From assembly GCF_003478505.1 (NCBI RefSeq), contig NZ_QUFI01000011.1, positions 50,148-114,147 of the forward strand: a stretch of 64,000 nucleotides of DNA, given 5' to 3'. The notes beneath the pieces were generated by a model that was not told the origin of the DNA, searched no databases, and was given only the letters and a program-made list of their open reading frames with translations. The stretch comes from Clostridium sp. AF27-2AA (GTDB taxonomy: Bacteria; Bacillota; Clostridia; Lachnospirales; Lachnospiraceae). Of the stretch, positions 35,163 through 43,565 are shown piece by piece. Made by a program: the position numbers and the translations under genes. Every line of letters begins with the position of its first letter. Within the stretch, counting starts at the first letter, position 1.

Positions 35163-37085
35163 CTATGACGCCGCGTCCTTCTTTAAAAATCCCAGGATCA
35201 CACAGCCCACTGCGGAACCGACAGCCACCGCCGCCAGATACATAAGCGGATTGCCGATTGTCGGCAGGACAAATATGCCGCCGTGCGGTGCCCTGAGCGT
35301 GCATCCGAATGCCATGGACAGACCTCCTGCCATTGCTGCTCCGATCGCACAGGACGGAATCACACGAAGCGGATCCTGAGCTGCGAACGGAATGGCACCC
35401 TCTGTAATGAAGGAAAGTCCCATCACGTAGTTTACAATGCCGGACTGGCGTTCTTTCTCGGTAAATTTCTTCTTGAAGAAGGTGGTGCACAGGGCAATGG
35501 CGATCGGAGGAACCATACCGCCTGCCATAACAGAGGCCATCACCTCAAAGTTGCCCTCTGCCAGCTGTGCCGTTCCAAATACATAGGCTGCCTTGTTGAA
35601 CGGACCGCCCATATCGATGGACATCATGCCGCCGAGCAGCATTCCGAGCAGAATACGGCTGGTACTACCCATTCCGTTTAAGAAGGCAGTAAGCGCATCA
35701 TTGATCATGCCCATATATGGGTTGATAAAGGTGGTCACCACTGCTGCCAGGAAAATACCGATAACCGGATACAGAAGGACCGGCTTAATGCCCTCTAAGG
35801 ATTTCGGCAGCTTCGAGAACAGCTTTCTTAAACCGAGCACCAGATAACCGCCTGCAAAGCCTGCAAACAATGCTCCTAAAAATCCGGCGTTCACATCGCC
35901 GCCTGCCGGGTTTGCGAATGTGCATCCCATCTTCGCGATCAGGCCAGACACCAGGCCGACTGCAAGGCCAGGACGGTCTGCGATGCTCATGGCAATGAAG
36001 CCTGCAAGAATCGGAAGCATCATACCGAAGGCCTGCTCACCGATGGTCTTTAAGTATGCTGCAAGCGGTGTATTCTTACCAAAGTTGGAAGGATCAATCG
36101 AATAATCATCAAGCAGGAAGGCCAGCGCGATCAGGATTCCGCCGCCGATCACGAACGGAAGCATATGAGATACGCCATTCATCAGGTGCTTATAAATCGT
36201 ACGTCCGATGCTGTCCTTTCCCTCATCAGAAGTGCTGCTTTCGCTGCCATCCTCCTGATGGTGGTAAACCGGAACACTTCCGCTTACCGCGCGGTTGATC
36301 AGCTCCTCTGCCTTATGAATGCCATCTGCGACCGGGACCTGGATCACAGGTTTTCCGTTGAAACGCGCCATGCCGACATTCTTGTCCGCGGCCACGATGA
36401 TAGCCTCAGCAGAGTCGATCTCGGCCTTTGTCAGCACGTTCTGGGCACCACCGGATCCGTCAGTCTCCACCTTAATGGAAACTCCAAGCTTCTTTGCCAT
36501 ATTTTCCAGGCTCTCTGCAGCCATATAGGTGTGGGCAATGCCGGTCGGACAGGCGGTAACTGCCAGAACACGATAACCTGCAGCTTTCTTTTTTTCTTCG
36601 TTTTCTTTCTTTTCCTCTGCACCAAATTTAGCGGTCTCCGCATCATCAATCACCTTTAAAAAGGCCTCCTTGGATTCCGCCTTTAACAGTCCTTCCATGA
36701 AGTCCGGATTCATCAGCAGTGTGGAAAGTCTGGAAAGTGCTTCCAAATGCACATCCGCGCCCTCCGCCGGTGCCGCGATCATAAACAGGATATTTGCCAA
36801 AGAACCGTCAAACGCCTCATAATCAACACCTGCCGGCACCACCATAGCTGCCAGTCCAGGCTCCTTTACTGCCTCCACCTTGGCATGCGGAATTGCAATG
36901 CCGCCGCCAATGCCGGTACTGCCAAGTGCTTCTCTTGCAAGGATTCCTTCCTTATATCCGGCCTTGTCCTTCAGCCGTCCTCCGGCCGCCATGAGATCTA
37001 CCAGCTTGTCAATCGCTTCTTCTTTTGTGGATACAGATACATTCAGTCCAATACTTTCCTGCTTCAGCAATTCTGTAATTCGCAT
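35163..37085 (-). CDS. fruA: Fructose-family PTS enzyme IIABC
   Basis: A 640-residue membrane phosphotransferase. Domain order is IIA (res ~1-150, phospho-His in GGGIAIPHAK near res 67), IIB (~170-265, phospho-Cys in AVTACPTGIAHTYMAA) and IIC (~300-640, multiple membrane helices). It imports fructose or a similar ketose as the 1-phosphate. It follows the kinase gene by 12 bp. GGGGGAG upstream of the ATG at 37085. Confidence 0.93.
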   Translation of the reverse strand: MRITELLKQESIGLNVSVSTKEEAIDKLVDLMAAGGRLKDKAGYKEGILAREALGSTGIGGGIAIPHAKVEAVKEPGLAAMVVPAGVDYEAFDGSLANILFMIAAPAEGADVHLEALSRLSTLLMNPDFMEGLLKAESKEAFLKVIDDAETAKFGAEEKKENEEKKKAAGYRVLAVTACPTGIAHTYMAAESLENMAKKLGVSIKVETDGSGGAQNVLTKAEIDSAEAIIVAADKNVGMARFNGKPVIQVPVADGIHKAEELINRAVSGSVPVYHHQEDGSESSTSDEGKDSIGRTIYKHLMNGVSHMLPFVIGGGILIALAFLLDDYSIDPSNFGKNTPLAAYLKTIGEQAFGMMLPILAGFIAMSIADRPGLAVGLVSGLIAKMGCTFANPAGGDVNAGFLGALFAGFAGGYLVLGLRKLFSKLPKSLEGIKPVLLYPVIGIFLAAVVTTFINPYMGMINDALTAFLNGMGSTSRILLGMLLGGMMSIDMGGPFNKAAYVFGTAQLAEGNFEVMASVMAGGMVPPIAIALCTTFFKKKFTEKERQSGIVNYVMGLSFITEGAIPFAAQDPLRVIPSCAIGAAMAGGLSMAFGCTLRAPHGGIFVLPTIGNPLMYLAAVAVGSAVGCVILGFLKKDAAS

Positions 37086-37097
37086 CTTTTTCTCCCC

Positions 37098-38009
37098 CTA
37101 TTTTTTATTCAGCTGCGTGAACAGTTCCATGATTTTTTCCCGGCTGCCGATTCCATGCGAAAAGGCAGTCGCTCCTCCGCTGGCCGTGCCAAACTTTAAG
37201 GCATAACCATAATCTCCTGTTTTCAGGTATCCTGCCAGAAAACCGGCTACCATGGAATCCCCTGCTCCTACGGAATTTACTACAGTTCCGCGGCAGACAC
37301 CCTCTCTGTAAACAGCTCCGTCTTCTGTCAGGAGCACTGCCCCGTCCCCGGCCATAGACACCAGAACATTGCGGGCGCCTAATGCCTGCAGCTCTTTTGC
37401 ACCTTCCAGGACTTCTTCTTTTGTGGAAAGTGTTCTGCCAAGCATTGCCTCCAGCTCATGGTTATTCGGCTTGATCATAAACGGATGAAGCGGAAGCACC
37501 TCCATCAGAAGCGCTTTCTCCGCATCCACCACGATCTGAATGCCGCGGCCCTGAAGACGTTCCATGATCTCCTTGTAAATGCTGCTGCGGATACTGGACG
37601 GGATGCTTCCGGAAAGCACCAGAATATCTCCGGCTTTCAGCTCGTTCAGCTGTTCGAACAAAAGCTCCACATTCGTTCCGGTGATGTCCGGCCCCATGCC
37701 GTTGATCTCGGTCTCCTCATCTGATTTCATCTTCACATTGATGCGTGACAGACCTTCCTTTACGCGGATAAAGTCAGAATGAAAACCGGCTTTCTGACAT
37801 CGCCTCACAATCTCCTCTCCGGTAAATCCGGCTACAAACCCAAGAGCTGTACTCTCATAGCCCAGGTTTGCAAGCAGCGCTGAAACATTAATGCCCTTCC
37901 CTCCGCAGACCATGGTTTCTTCCTTTGTCCGGTTGATCTGGCCCGGTGCAAAATGATCCACAGCGATCACATAGTCCAGAGCCGGATTAAAGGTTACCGT
38001 GTAAATCAT
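37098..38009 (-). CDS. fruK: 1-phosphofructokinase
   Basis: A 303-residue PfkB-family kinase turning fructose 1-phosphate into fructose 1,6-bisphosphate. N-terminal TFNPALDYVI, the GGKGINVS block (~res 37) and the anion-hole NSVGAGDSMVAG (~res 248) are intact. GGAGAG precedes the ATG. First gene of the PTS operon. Confidence 0.93.
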   Translation of the reverse strand: MIYTVTFNPALDYVIAVDHFAPGQINRTKEETMVCGGKGINVSALLANLGYESTALGFVAGFTGEEIVRRCQKAGFHSDFIRVKEGLSRINVKMKSDEETEINGMGPDITGTNVELLFEQLNELKAGDILVLSGSIPSSIRSSIYKEIMERLQGRGIQIVVDAEKALLMEVLPLHPFMIKPNNHELEAMLGRTLSTKEEVLEGAKELQALGARNVLVSMAGDGAVLLTEDGAVYREGVCRGTVVNSVGAGDSMVAGFLAGYLKTGDYGYALKFGTASGGATAFSHGIGSREKIMELFTQLNKK

Positions 38010-38030
38010 ATGTCATCTCTCCTTAGTTTT

Positions 38031-38047
38031 AAGAAAATATATTTCTT
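38031..38047. promoter_or_regulatory. Palindromic operator candidate before fruK
   Basis: AAGAAA-ATATA-TTTCTT is a perfect 17-bp palindrome 22 bp upstream of the fruK start. It could be the RpiR-family repressor site. Confidence 0.45.
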
Positions 38048-38098
38048 ATCGTTGAATCAATCATAATATGATTTTTAATTTTCGTCAATAGTGTTTTT

Positions 38099-38117
38099 CG
38101 TGAAACTCATTTTCACG
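38099..38117. promoter_or_regulatory. Second palindromic operator candidate before fruK
   Basis: CGTGAAA-CTCAT-TTTCACG is an inverted repeat about 90 bp upstream of fruK, with half-sites resembling TGAAA boxes of RpiR-type regulators. Confidence 0.45.
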
Positions 38118-38140
38118 CCAATTTTCAGCATTTAACACAA

Positions 38141-38174
38141 AAAGATGGTCTCCATATACAGGAATACCATCTTT
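38141..38174 (-). terminator. Terminator of the rpiR gene
   Basis: AAAGATGGT..ACCATCTTT stem followed on the minus strand by TTTTTGTG. Confidence 0.75.
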
Positions 38175-38195
38175 CTTTTGTGTAATATATCTATG

Positions 38196-39068
38196 CTATT
38201 CTTTCCGTTTTTCCATCTGTTTATCCGCAGAAATTGCTTTTTCATGCCGGCGCACATGACCGGCTGCCGTCGGCATGCCTGCCATCAGGAGAAGATACAG
38301 AATTTCCATGACTGCCGTAGCCGCAACACGGGAAAACCAGAACTCCTCGGTAAAGAGCTTTTCCCGGGTGGCCGTGATGATGCGGTAGTCTGCCATCTGT
38401 GCCAGCGGAGACTCCGGGTTGTTGGTGATCAGAATGACCGCAGCACCATTTTCTTTCGCGCCTTGCGCAAGAATCTGCAGACGGTTGGAGGTACCAGAGT
38501 TGGAAATGATAAGCACCACATCCTCCGGCCCCAGATTAAACGCATAAGCCGTCTGTGCTTCCCAGATTGTTTCTGCCACTGCCGTAATTCCAAGCTGACT
38601 GAATTTGAACGCTCCGTCCAGCGCCACCGGGAGCGTGTTACCCACCGCTGCCAGCTGTACAAGCCGTGCATGCTCCAGCTTTTGTAAAATTGCTTCCAGA
38701 TTGTCTGTGTCCATCATCCGGACTGTTTCGGTCAGTTCCGCCACCTTATTCGCCAGAATGTTCTTTAACGACTGGTCCAGATCATGACGGTCAATCTCAT
38801 TGGTGACCTCCTGTTCCCGGTGTGCCTCCTCCAGAAGTTCCCGGGTCAGAGCCAGTTTTAGATCCTGGAATCCCTTAAACCCACAGCGGCGGCAGAACCG
38901 GGACACCGTAGCGTCGCTGGTCTGGCTGGCCCTGGCCAGCTCTCCCACCGTCATTCCGGCTGCCTCTGCCTTATGCTCGATCAGAAAATCTGCAATCTTC
39001 TTCTCTGCCTCAAAAAAGCTGTCATAAGCCGAACAGATCACAGAGGTTGCATTTCGTGCTTCATTCAT
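38196..39068 (-). CDS. MurR/RpiR-family regulator
   Basis: About 290 residues: an N-terminal HTH_6 domain (MTVGELARASQTSDATVSRF in part) and a C-terminal SIS sugar-phosphate-binding domain (~res 115-250, with LIISNSGTSNRL). It would sense a sugar phosphate and control the adjacent fruK-fruA operon. The ATG at 39068 is preferred (GGAAGTGG before it), but the ATG at 39089 is possible; neither has a perfect site. Confidence 0.87.
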   Translation of the reverse strand: MNEARNATSVICSAYDSFFEAEKKIADFLIEHKAEAAGMTVGELARASQTSDATVSRFCRRCGFKGFQDLKLALTRELLEEAHREQEVTNEIDRHDLDQSLKNILANKVAELTETVRMMDTDNLEAILQKLEHARLVQLAAVGNTLPVALDGAFKFSQLGITAVAETIWEAQTAYAFNLGPEDVVLIISNSGTSNRLQILAQGAKENGAAVILITNNPESPLAQMADYRIITATREKLFTEEFWFSRVAATAVMEILYLLLMAGMPTAAGHVRRHEKAISADKQMEKRKE

Positions 39069-39159
39069 TCCATCCACTTCCAATTTCATGTAAATTTGTT
39101 TCTTATCTAATACTATAACACAGGCCGTAGAAAAAAGGAACGAAAAATAACGCAGAAAA

Positions 39160-39180
39160 CCTGCCGAAAAAATCGGCAGG
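39160..39180 (-). terminator. Terminator of the NAD-type dehydrogenase gene
   Basis: CCTGCCG-A/T-CGGCAGG stem, followed by TTTTC on the minus strand. Confidence 0.7.
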
Positions 39181-39216
39181 CTTTCTTAAGAAGGGATATG
39201 AACACGAAGACTCGAA

Positions 39217-40389
39217 TTATTTGATCTTATCGATGGTCTCTAACAGGTAATCGGTAAACTCTGCTGCGCTTGCGCCATCCACATCGGTGGTAACCACCTT
39301 CTTACGCTCGGTAATGGTGCAGATATCCAGAGCCTTGTCCAGGACTGCCTTGCGGTCAGCATAACCGATGTGAGCCATCAGCATGCCAGCTGCACGGATC
39401 AGGGAACACGGATCTGCGTAATCGCCTCTGCCATGGTTAATCAGGAACGGAGCAGTTCCATGGATTGCCTCAAACATCGCATACTTGTTGCCCAGGTTGG
39501 AGGAAGAAGCGGTTCCCAGACCTCCCTGATGCTCTGCAGCTACATCGGTTACGATATCGCCATACAGGTTCGGCAGAACCACAACCTCGATGCCCTTGTT
39601 GAACTCCGGATCCAGCATCTTTGCACACATTGCATCAACCAGACGCTCCTGGATCTCGATTTCCGGATATTCCTCACCAACCTTGCGGACAGCCTTGATA
39701 AAGTTACCGTCAGCCAGCTTCACAATATTTGCCTTGGTTACGATAGTCACATTCTTTTTGCCGTTCTTTCTTGCGAACTCGAAAGCCGCTCTTGCAATGC
39801 GCTCGCTTCCCTGCTTGGTCTGTACCTTGAAGTCGACCGCCAGGTCATCATTTACCTGAATTCCCTTGTTGCCCCAGATGTACTCACCCTCGATGTTCTC
39901 ACGGAAGAAAGTCCAGTCAATGTTCTTGTCCGGAATCTTGATCGGGCGGACTGCTGCGAACAGTTCAAGTCCACGGCGCAGCAAGCTGTTTGCGGATACC
40001 AGGTTCGGCCACGGCTCGCCGGCACGCGGGGTAACCATCGGCCCCTTGATGAGGACATTGCATTTCTTGATCTCTTCAAATACCTCGTCCGGAAGGCTCT
40101 GCAGCTTTGCGGCACGATTCTCAATGGTCATGCCCTCAATCTCACGGATCTCGATGCGTCCTCCTGCGATTTCCGGTGCCAGCAGATCATTCAGAACACG
40201 CAGTGCCTGTTTCATGATGATCGGGCCAATGCCGTCGCCTGGAAGCACGCCGATGACGATCTTCTCCAGCTTGTCAAAATCGGTTACTTCGTTGTCTGCC
40301 TTCATGCGCTCGATGCGCTCAAACTCGGACTGGATCAGCTCGCCGAACTTTTCCTGTGCAGCCTTTACATTCTCTACATTCTTCTCCAT
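39217..40389 (-). CDS. Isocitrate/isopropylmalate dehydrogenase family enzyme (NAD type)
   Basis: A 390-residue beta-decarboxylating dehydrogenase. After an unusual ~40-residue helical, charged N-terminal extension, the fold begins at VIGVLPGDGIGPIIM. FFRENIEGEY (~res 160) and the C-terminal HGTAPFL coenzyme loop (~res 325) are conserved. Substrate could be isocitrate, isopropylmalate, tartrate or homoisocitrate; the setting among aconitase-like genes favours isocitrate or an analogue. It is divergent from a LysR gene that likely regulates it. Confidence 0.85.
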   Translation of the reverse strand: MEKNVENVKAAQEKFGELIQSEFERIERMKADNEVTDFDKLEKIVIGVLPGDGIGPIIMKQALRVLNDLLAPEIAGGRIEIREIEGMTIENRAAKLQSLPDEVFEEIKKCNVLIKGPMVTPRAGEPWPNLVSANSLLRRGLELFAAVRPIKIPDKNIDWTFFRENIEGEYIWGNKGIQVNDDLAVDFKVQTKQGSERIARAAFEFARKNGKKNVTIVTKANIVKLADGNFIKAVRKVGEEYPEIEIQERLVDAMCAKMLDPEFNKGIEVVVLPNLYGDIVTDVAAEHQGGLGTASSSNLGNKYAMFEAIHGTAPFLINHGRGDYADPCSLIRAAGMLMAHIGYADRKAVLDKALDICTITERKKVVTTDVDGASAAEFTDYLLETIDKIK

Positions 40390-40447
40390 GATTTTCCCTC
40401 CATGTTGATTTCGTTCTTTGTTATGGCCTTATCTTAACACAGAGATT

Positions 40448-40488
40448 TTCATAGGTAAAATACATAATTCTGCATATCTCATATAGGA
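40448..40488. promoter_or_regulatory. Candidate LysR site between the dehydrogenase and LysR genes
   Basis: TTCATAGGTAAAATACATAA followed by TTCTGCATATCTCATATAGG lies in the divergent intergenic region. It shares GTAAAATACATAAT with 10567 and the longer pattern with 19773. Confidence 0.5.
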
Positions 40489-40592
40489 TTTTTGCATGAT
40501 GTGTGGTAAACTGAAGTACAGAAAATCACATATTCAGAACTACCAGCTAATGCCAGACACCGCATTCAGATCTGGCACAGAAAGGAATCCGT

Positions 40593-41513
40593 ATGACACA
40601 AAATGAACTTCTTTATATTCTGACCATTGCGGAACACGGTAACATCACCAGGGCGGCCCAGGAACTCTTTATCTCCCAGCCATCCTTAAGTGAATCCTTA
40701 AATAAAGTGGAGCAGGAATTTGGAAGAACCATTTTTGACCGCACCCAGGAAGGCCTGATACCTACTGCATTCGGTCTGCGCTATCTGGAGACTGCCAGAA
40801 ACATCCTGAACCGCTATAAACGCCTGGAGACTGACCTGGATGAATACCGTCAGATGCGCCGCGGAAAGCTTACCTTCGGCATTCCCATGAACCTCGGAAC
40901 TTACCTGCTTCCCAGGGTGCTTCCGGCCTTTCAAGAGCTCTACCCGGACATCTCCGTGCAGTTTAAGGAAAACAACTCCACAGAGCTGGATAAGCTTATG
41001 CTGTCCGGCAAACTGGACTTCTCCGTCATGCACTACGAGACACCCAATAAAGCAATCCACTATGAGCTGCTGGCAGAAGATGTTTTCTATCTGGTTATGC
41101 CGCTGGCCCTGTCACGAAAATATAACTTTCCGGAATACCGCCCACTAAGCATCTATGACTTAAAAGCCCTGGAAATAGAACCATTTCTCATGGTAGCAAA
41201 CCGGCAGAAGCTGCGGCAGGTTGCAGATTCCATTCTGGAACAGCTTTCCATCAAGCCTGACATCCGCTGCACTACCAAAAGCATGGAAACAGCCAAGCGC
41301 CTGGCTGCCGCTGGCATGGGTGTGACCTTTCTCCCGCACAGTTATTTAAATCTCTTTTCCGGTGTGGACAATCTGGCCTGTTACCCCCTTGATCCAGCAT
41401 TGCAGGCCTCGTGGAAACTGGTTATCGGCTATCCGGACGGCCGTCTGCTCTCCCGGTGCTCCAAAGAATTTATCCGGTTTCTCAAACAAAAAATGCAGCC
41501 AGACGAAGCTTAA
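40593..41513 (+). CDS. LysR-family regulator
   Basis: A 306-residue LysR protein (helix-turn-helix NITRAAQELFISQPSLSESL, effector domain ~90-300). GAAAGGAA precedes the ATG. It is divergent from the dehydrogenase gene at 39217, the usual LysR-target layout. Its N-terminal half resembles the LysR at 2233. Confidence 0.92.
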   Translation: MTQNELLYILTIAEHGNITRAAQELFISQPSLSESLNKVEQEFGRTIFDRTQEGLIPTAFGLRYLETARNILNRYKRLETDLDEYRQMRRGKLTFGIPMNLGTYLLPRVLPAFQELYPDISVQFKENNSTELDKLMLSGKLDFSVMHYETPNKAIHYELLAEDVFYLVMPLALSRKYNFPEYRPLSIYDLKALEIEPFLMVANRQKLRQVADSILEQLSIKPDIRCTTKSMETAKRLAAAGMGVTFLPHSYLNLFSGVDNLACYPLDPALQASWKLVIGYPDGRLLSRCSKEFIRFLKQKMQPDEA

Positions 41514-41535
41514 GCTTCTCCGGCTGCATTTTTTA
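41489..41535 (+). terminator. Terminator overlapping the LysR 3' end
   Basis: AAATGCAGCC..GAAGCTTAAGCTTC..GGCTGCATTTTTT, a long near-perfect hairpin with a T run. The convergent HTH-only gene ends inside it. Confidence 0.85.
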
Positions 41536-41787
41536 TTTTGCCGCGTCTTGTTTCAGTTCATCATACATTGCAAGGATCTCACCTGCTGCCTGCAGATAAA
41601 CCTCTCCCTCCGGTGTGGGGCGCAGCCCCTCCGGAGTCCGCTTAAAGAGAATAATATCCATATCCTCCTCCACCCGGTGCACGGCGCGGCTTAAGGAAGA
41701 CGGATTCTTCTCTAAAAGTACTGCCGCTTTCTGGATACTCCCGGCCTCTGCAATGTATTTCATATAACGGAGTTCTTTCTCGTTCAT
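41533..41787 (-). CDS. LysR DNA-binding domain only (truncated regulator)
   Basis: An 84-residue protein consisting of a LysR winged helix-turn-helix (SIQKAAVLLEKNPSSLSRAV) and the start of the linker helix, then a stop at 41533 inside a terminator. The effector domain is absent. It may be a gene broken by rearrangement, or a small stand-alone DNA-binding protein that could compete for LysR sites. GGGAG precedes the ATG at 41787. It follows the C69 dipeptidase stop by 18 bp. Confidence 0.75.
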   Translation of the reverse strand: MNEKELRYMKYIAEAGSIQKAAVLLEKNPSSLSRAVHRVEEDMDIILFKRTPEGLRPTPEGEVYLQAAGEILAMYDELKQDAAK

Positions 41788-41805
41788 ACTGCTCTCCCAC
41801 ATCCG

Positions 41806-43296
41806 TTAGTTATCCGATCTGGAAAAGGCATTCTTCATCTGGCTGCTCAGCTCAAACAGAACCTTATCCAGAGTATCTGCCGTCTTTTTCTTTAACATCT
41901 CCGCAATTTCCCGGTTCGCATCCTCTCTCAGGATCTCGCGCTCTGCCCCGTCACCTGCCTGTTCCATCAGTGCGTCGTACTTATGCAGGATCGCGTAAGC
42001 GTCCGACTGGACTGCCACCTGGTAACGCTCCACATGGACAATAGAGGTTCCGTAGGAGGCATCGGTCATAGCAGCAATGAGACGGCTGTTCCAGTAAAAA
42101 TTATCGGTAGAAACCTCTTTTGTGGTATTGGAAAGATACTCCGGAGTTTCGGAAACACGCGCATAAAACGGCACCAGCACATTGAATGCGTTGGAGGCAA
42201 AAGCCAGCCACTGGATTACAGCCGCATCCTCCGGCTGATCCGGACGCATCTGGATCACAGCCACAAAGTCATTGCGGTTAATACCAACCACACGGTATTT
42301 GCCGCGCTCTGACAGATCTCCCCTATGGGTATACGGATCATATGGTGTGCCCTGATAATGGGTGGAAAGCACGTATTTGACATCCTCCACGGTCAGCTTT
42401 TTCTCCGGCACCAGACTCCAGGGAATATCATCGGACTCCGGTCCGTACTCCGCGTCTGCGCCATCCCAGGAGAAGGTATGCGGATTTAAACAGCGCTCGA
42501 TATACCAGGCACGGGGCGTATTGTATACATGATCTGAATCGGTGTGGCTTCCGAATGCATCCCGCGGGCAGAACACACTTTCCTCATCCAGGCGCAGATC
42601 CAGATGATTCTTCTCGATAAACTCTCTTAAATCTGCAGAGCAGAGATGTTCACGCTTTGCTCCAAACGCATCCTCCAGATCAAATTCATCCATGCCAAAC
42701 TGGTTCGGCATCACCACGTACCGGTCATCCGGAACCTTCTTCGCGATCCAGTGATGACCGCCAATGGTTTCCAGCCACCAGATCTCATCCTGATCCTGGA
42801 ACGCGATGCCGTTCTTCTCATAGGTTCCGTAGGTCTCCAGCAGGCTTCCCAGGCGCAGAACGCCCTCTCTTGCGCTGTTTATGTACGGGAGCACCAGATA
42901 AACGATATCCTCCTCTCCAATGCCGCCCGGCACCTCCTCTTTCCCGTCCTCCGCAGCCTGGTATTCCACCAGAGGATCTGCGCCAAGCACCCGGGGATTG
43001 GAGGTGATGGTCTCTGTGGCAGTCATCGCCACGTTCTTTTCATTCACACCGCTAGCTGCCCAGATTCCTTTTCCGGCTACCGCATTCGGCACTGCCGTAA
43101 ACTGATACGGATGCTCCGGAAGCTCTACCTCCACATGAGATAATACAGACCGGTATATCCGCTTCTGGTCCTCCGGGTGGATCACCACAAATTTCTTCGG
43201 TGTAAAATGACCGGAACCGGAATCATCGTTCCGGGCGATCATGGTAGAACCGTCATAAGATGCATGTTTTCCTACAAGAATCGTTGTACAAGCCAT
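41806..43296 (-). CDS. C69-family dipeptidase
   Basis: A 496-residue Ntn-hydrolase of the PepD group. Cys3 in MACTTILVGK is the expected nucleophile, exposed after removal of the first residues. The STMIARNDDS block and WWLETIGGHHW (~res 173) match the family. It cleaves a broad range of dipeptides, possibly including D-residue ones, which would fit the peptidases at 3-7 kb. AGGAGG before the ATG at 43296. Confidence 0.9.
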   Translation of the reverse strand: MACTTILVGKHASYDGSTMIARNDDSGSGHFTPKKFVVIHPEDQKRIYRSVLSHVEVELPEHPYQFTAVPNAVAGKGIWAASGVNEKNVAMTATETITSNPRVLGADPLVEYQAAEDGKEEVPGGIGEEDIVYLVLPYINSAREGVLRLGSLLETYGTYEKNGIAFQDQDEIWWLETIGGHHWIAKKVPDDRYVVMPNQFGMDEFDLEDAFGAKREHLCSADLREFIEKNHLDLRLDEESVFCPRDAFGSHTDSDHVYNTPRAWYIERCLNPHTFSWDGADAEYGPESDDIPWSLVPEKKLTVEDVKYVLSTHYQGTPYDPYTHRGDLSERGKYRVVGINRNDFVAVIQMRPDQPEDAAVIQWLAFASNAFNVLVPFYARVSETPEYLSNTTKEVSTDNFYWNSRLIAAMTDASYGTSIVHVERYQVAVQSDAYAILHKYDALMEQAGDGAEREILREDANREIAEMLKKKTADTLDKVLFELSSQMKNAFSRSDN

Positions 43297-43467
43297 GTTT
43301 GTATCCTCCTGATGTCACATTTTCTATGTAATATATTACCTCAGGATAAGCGAAAAAACAACGCAGAAATCCAGGAAAATCGATTGGGACTCTCCTGTCA
43401 TGCATTTTTCTCCATCTCCCTCTAATTTTTTTATAAATCATTTCCACACGCTGTTTTTCTACGCAAC

Positions 43468-43505
43468 GCAAAACGGAGCTGCCTTTTCAGACAGCCCCGT
43501 TTTGC
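43468..43505 (-). terminator. Terminator of the copy-3 hydratase gene
   Basis: GCAAAACGG.GCTG and CAGC.CCGTTTTGC form a strong hairpin 60 bp after the hydratase stop. Confidence 0.75.
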
Positions 43506-43565
43506 TCTTACACTTACATAAGGAGTTTTATATAGTCACAGACAAGCCGTAAAACGGTGGGAATC

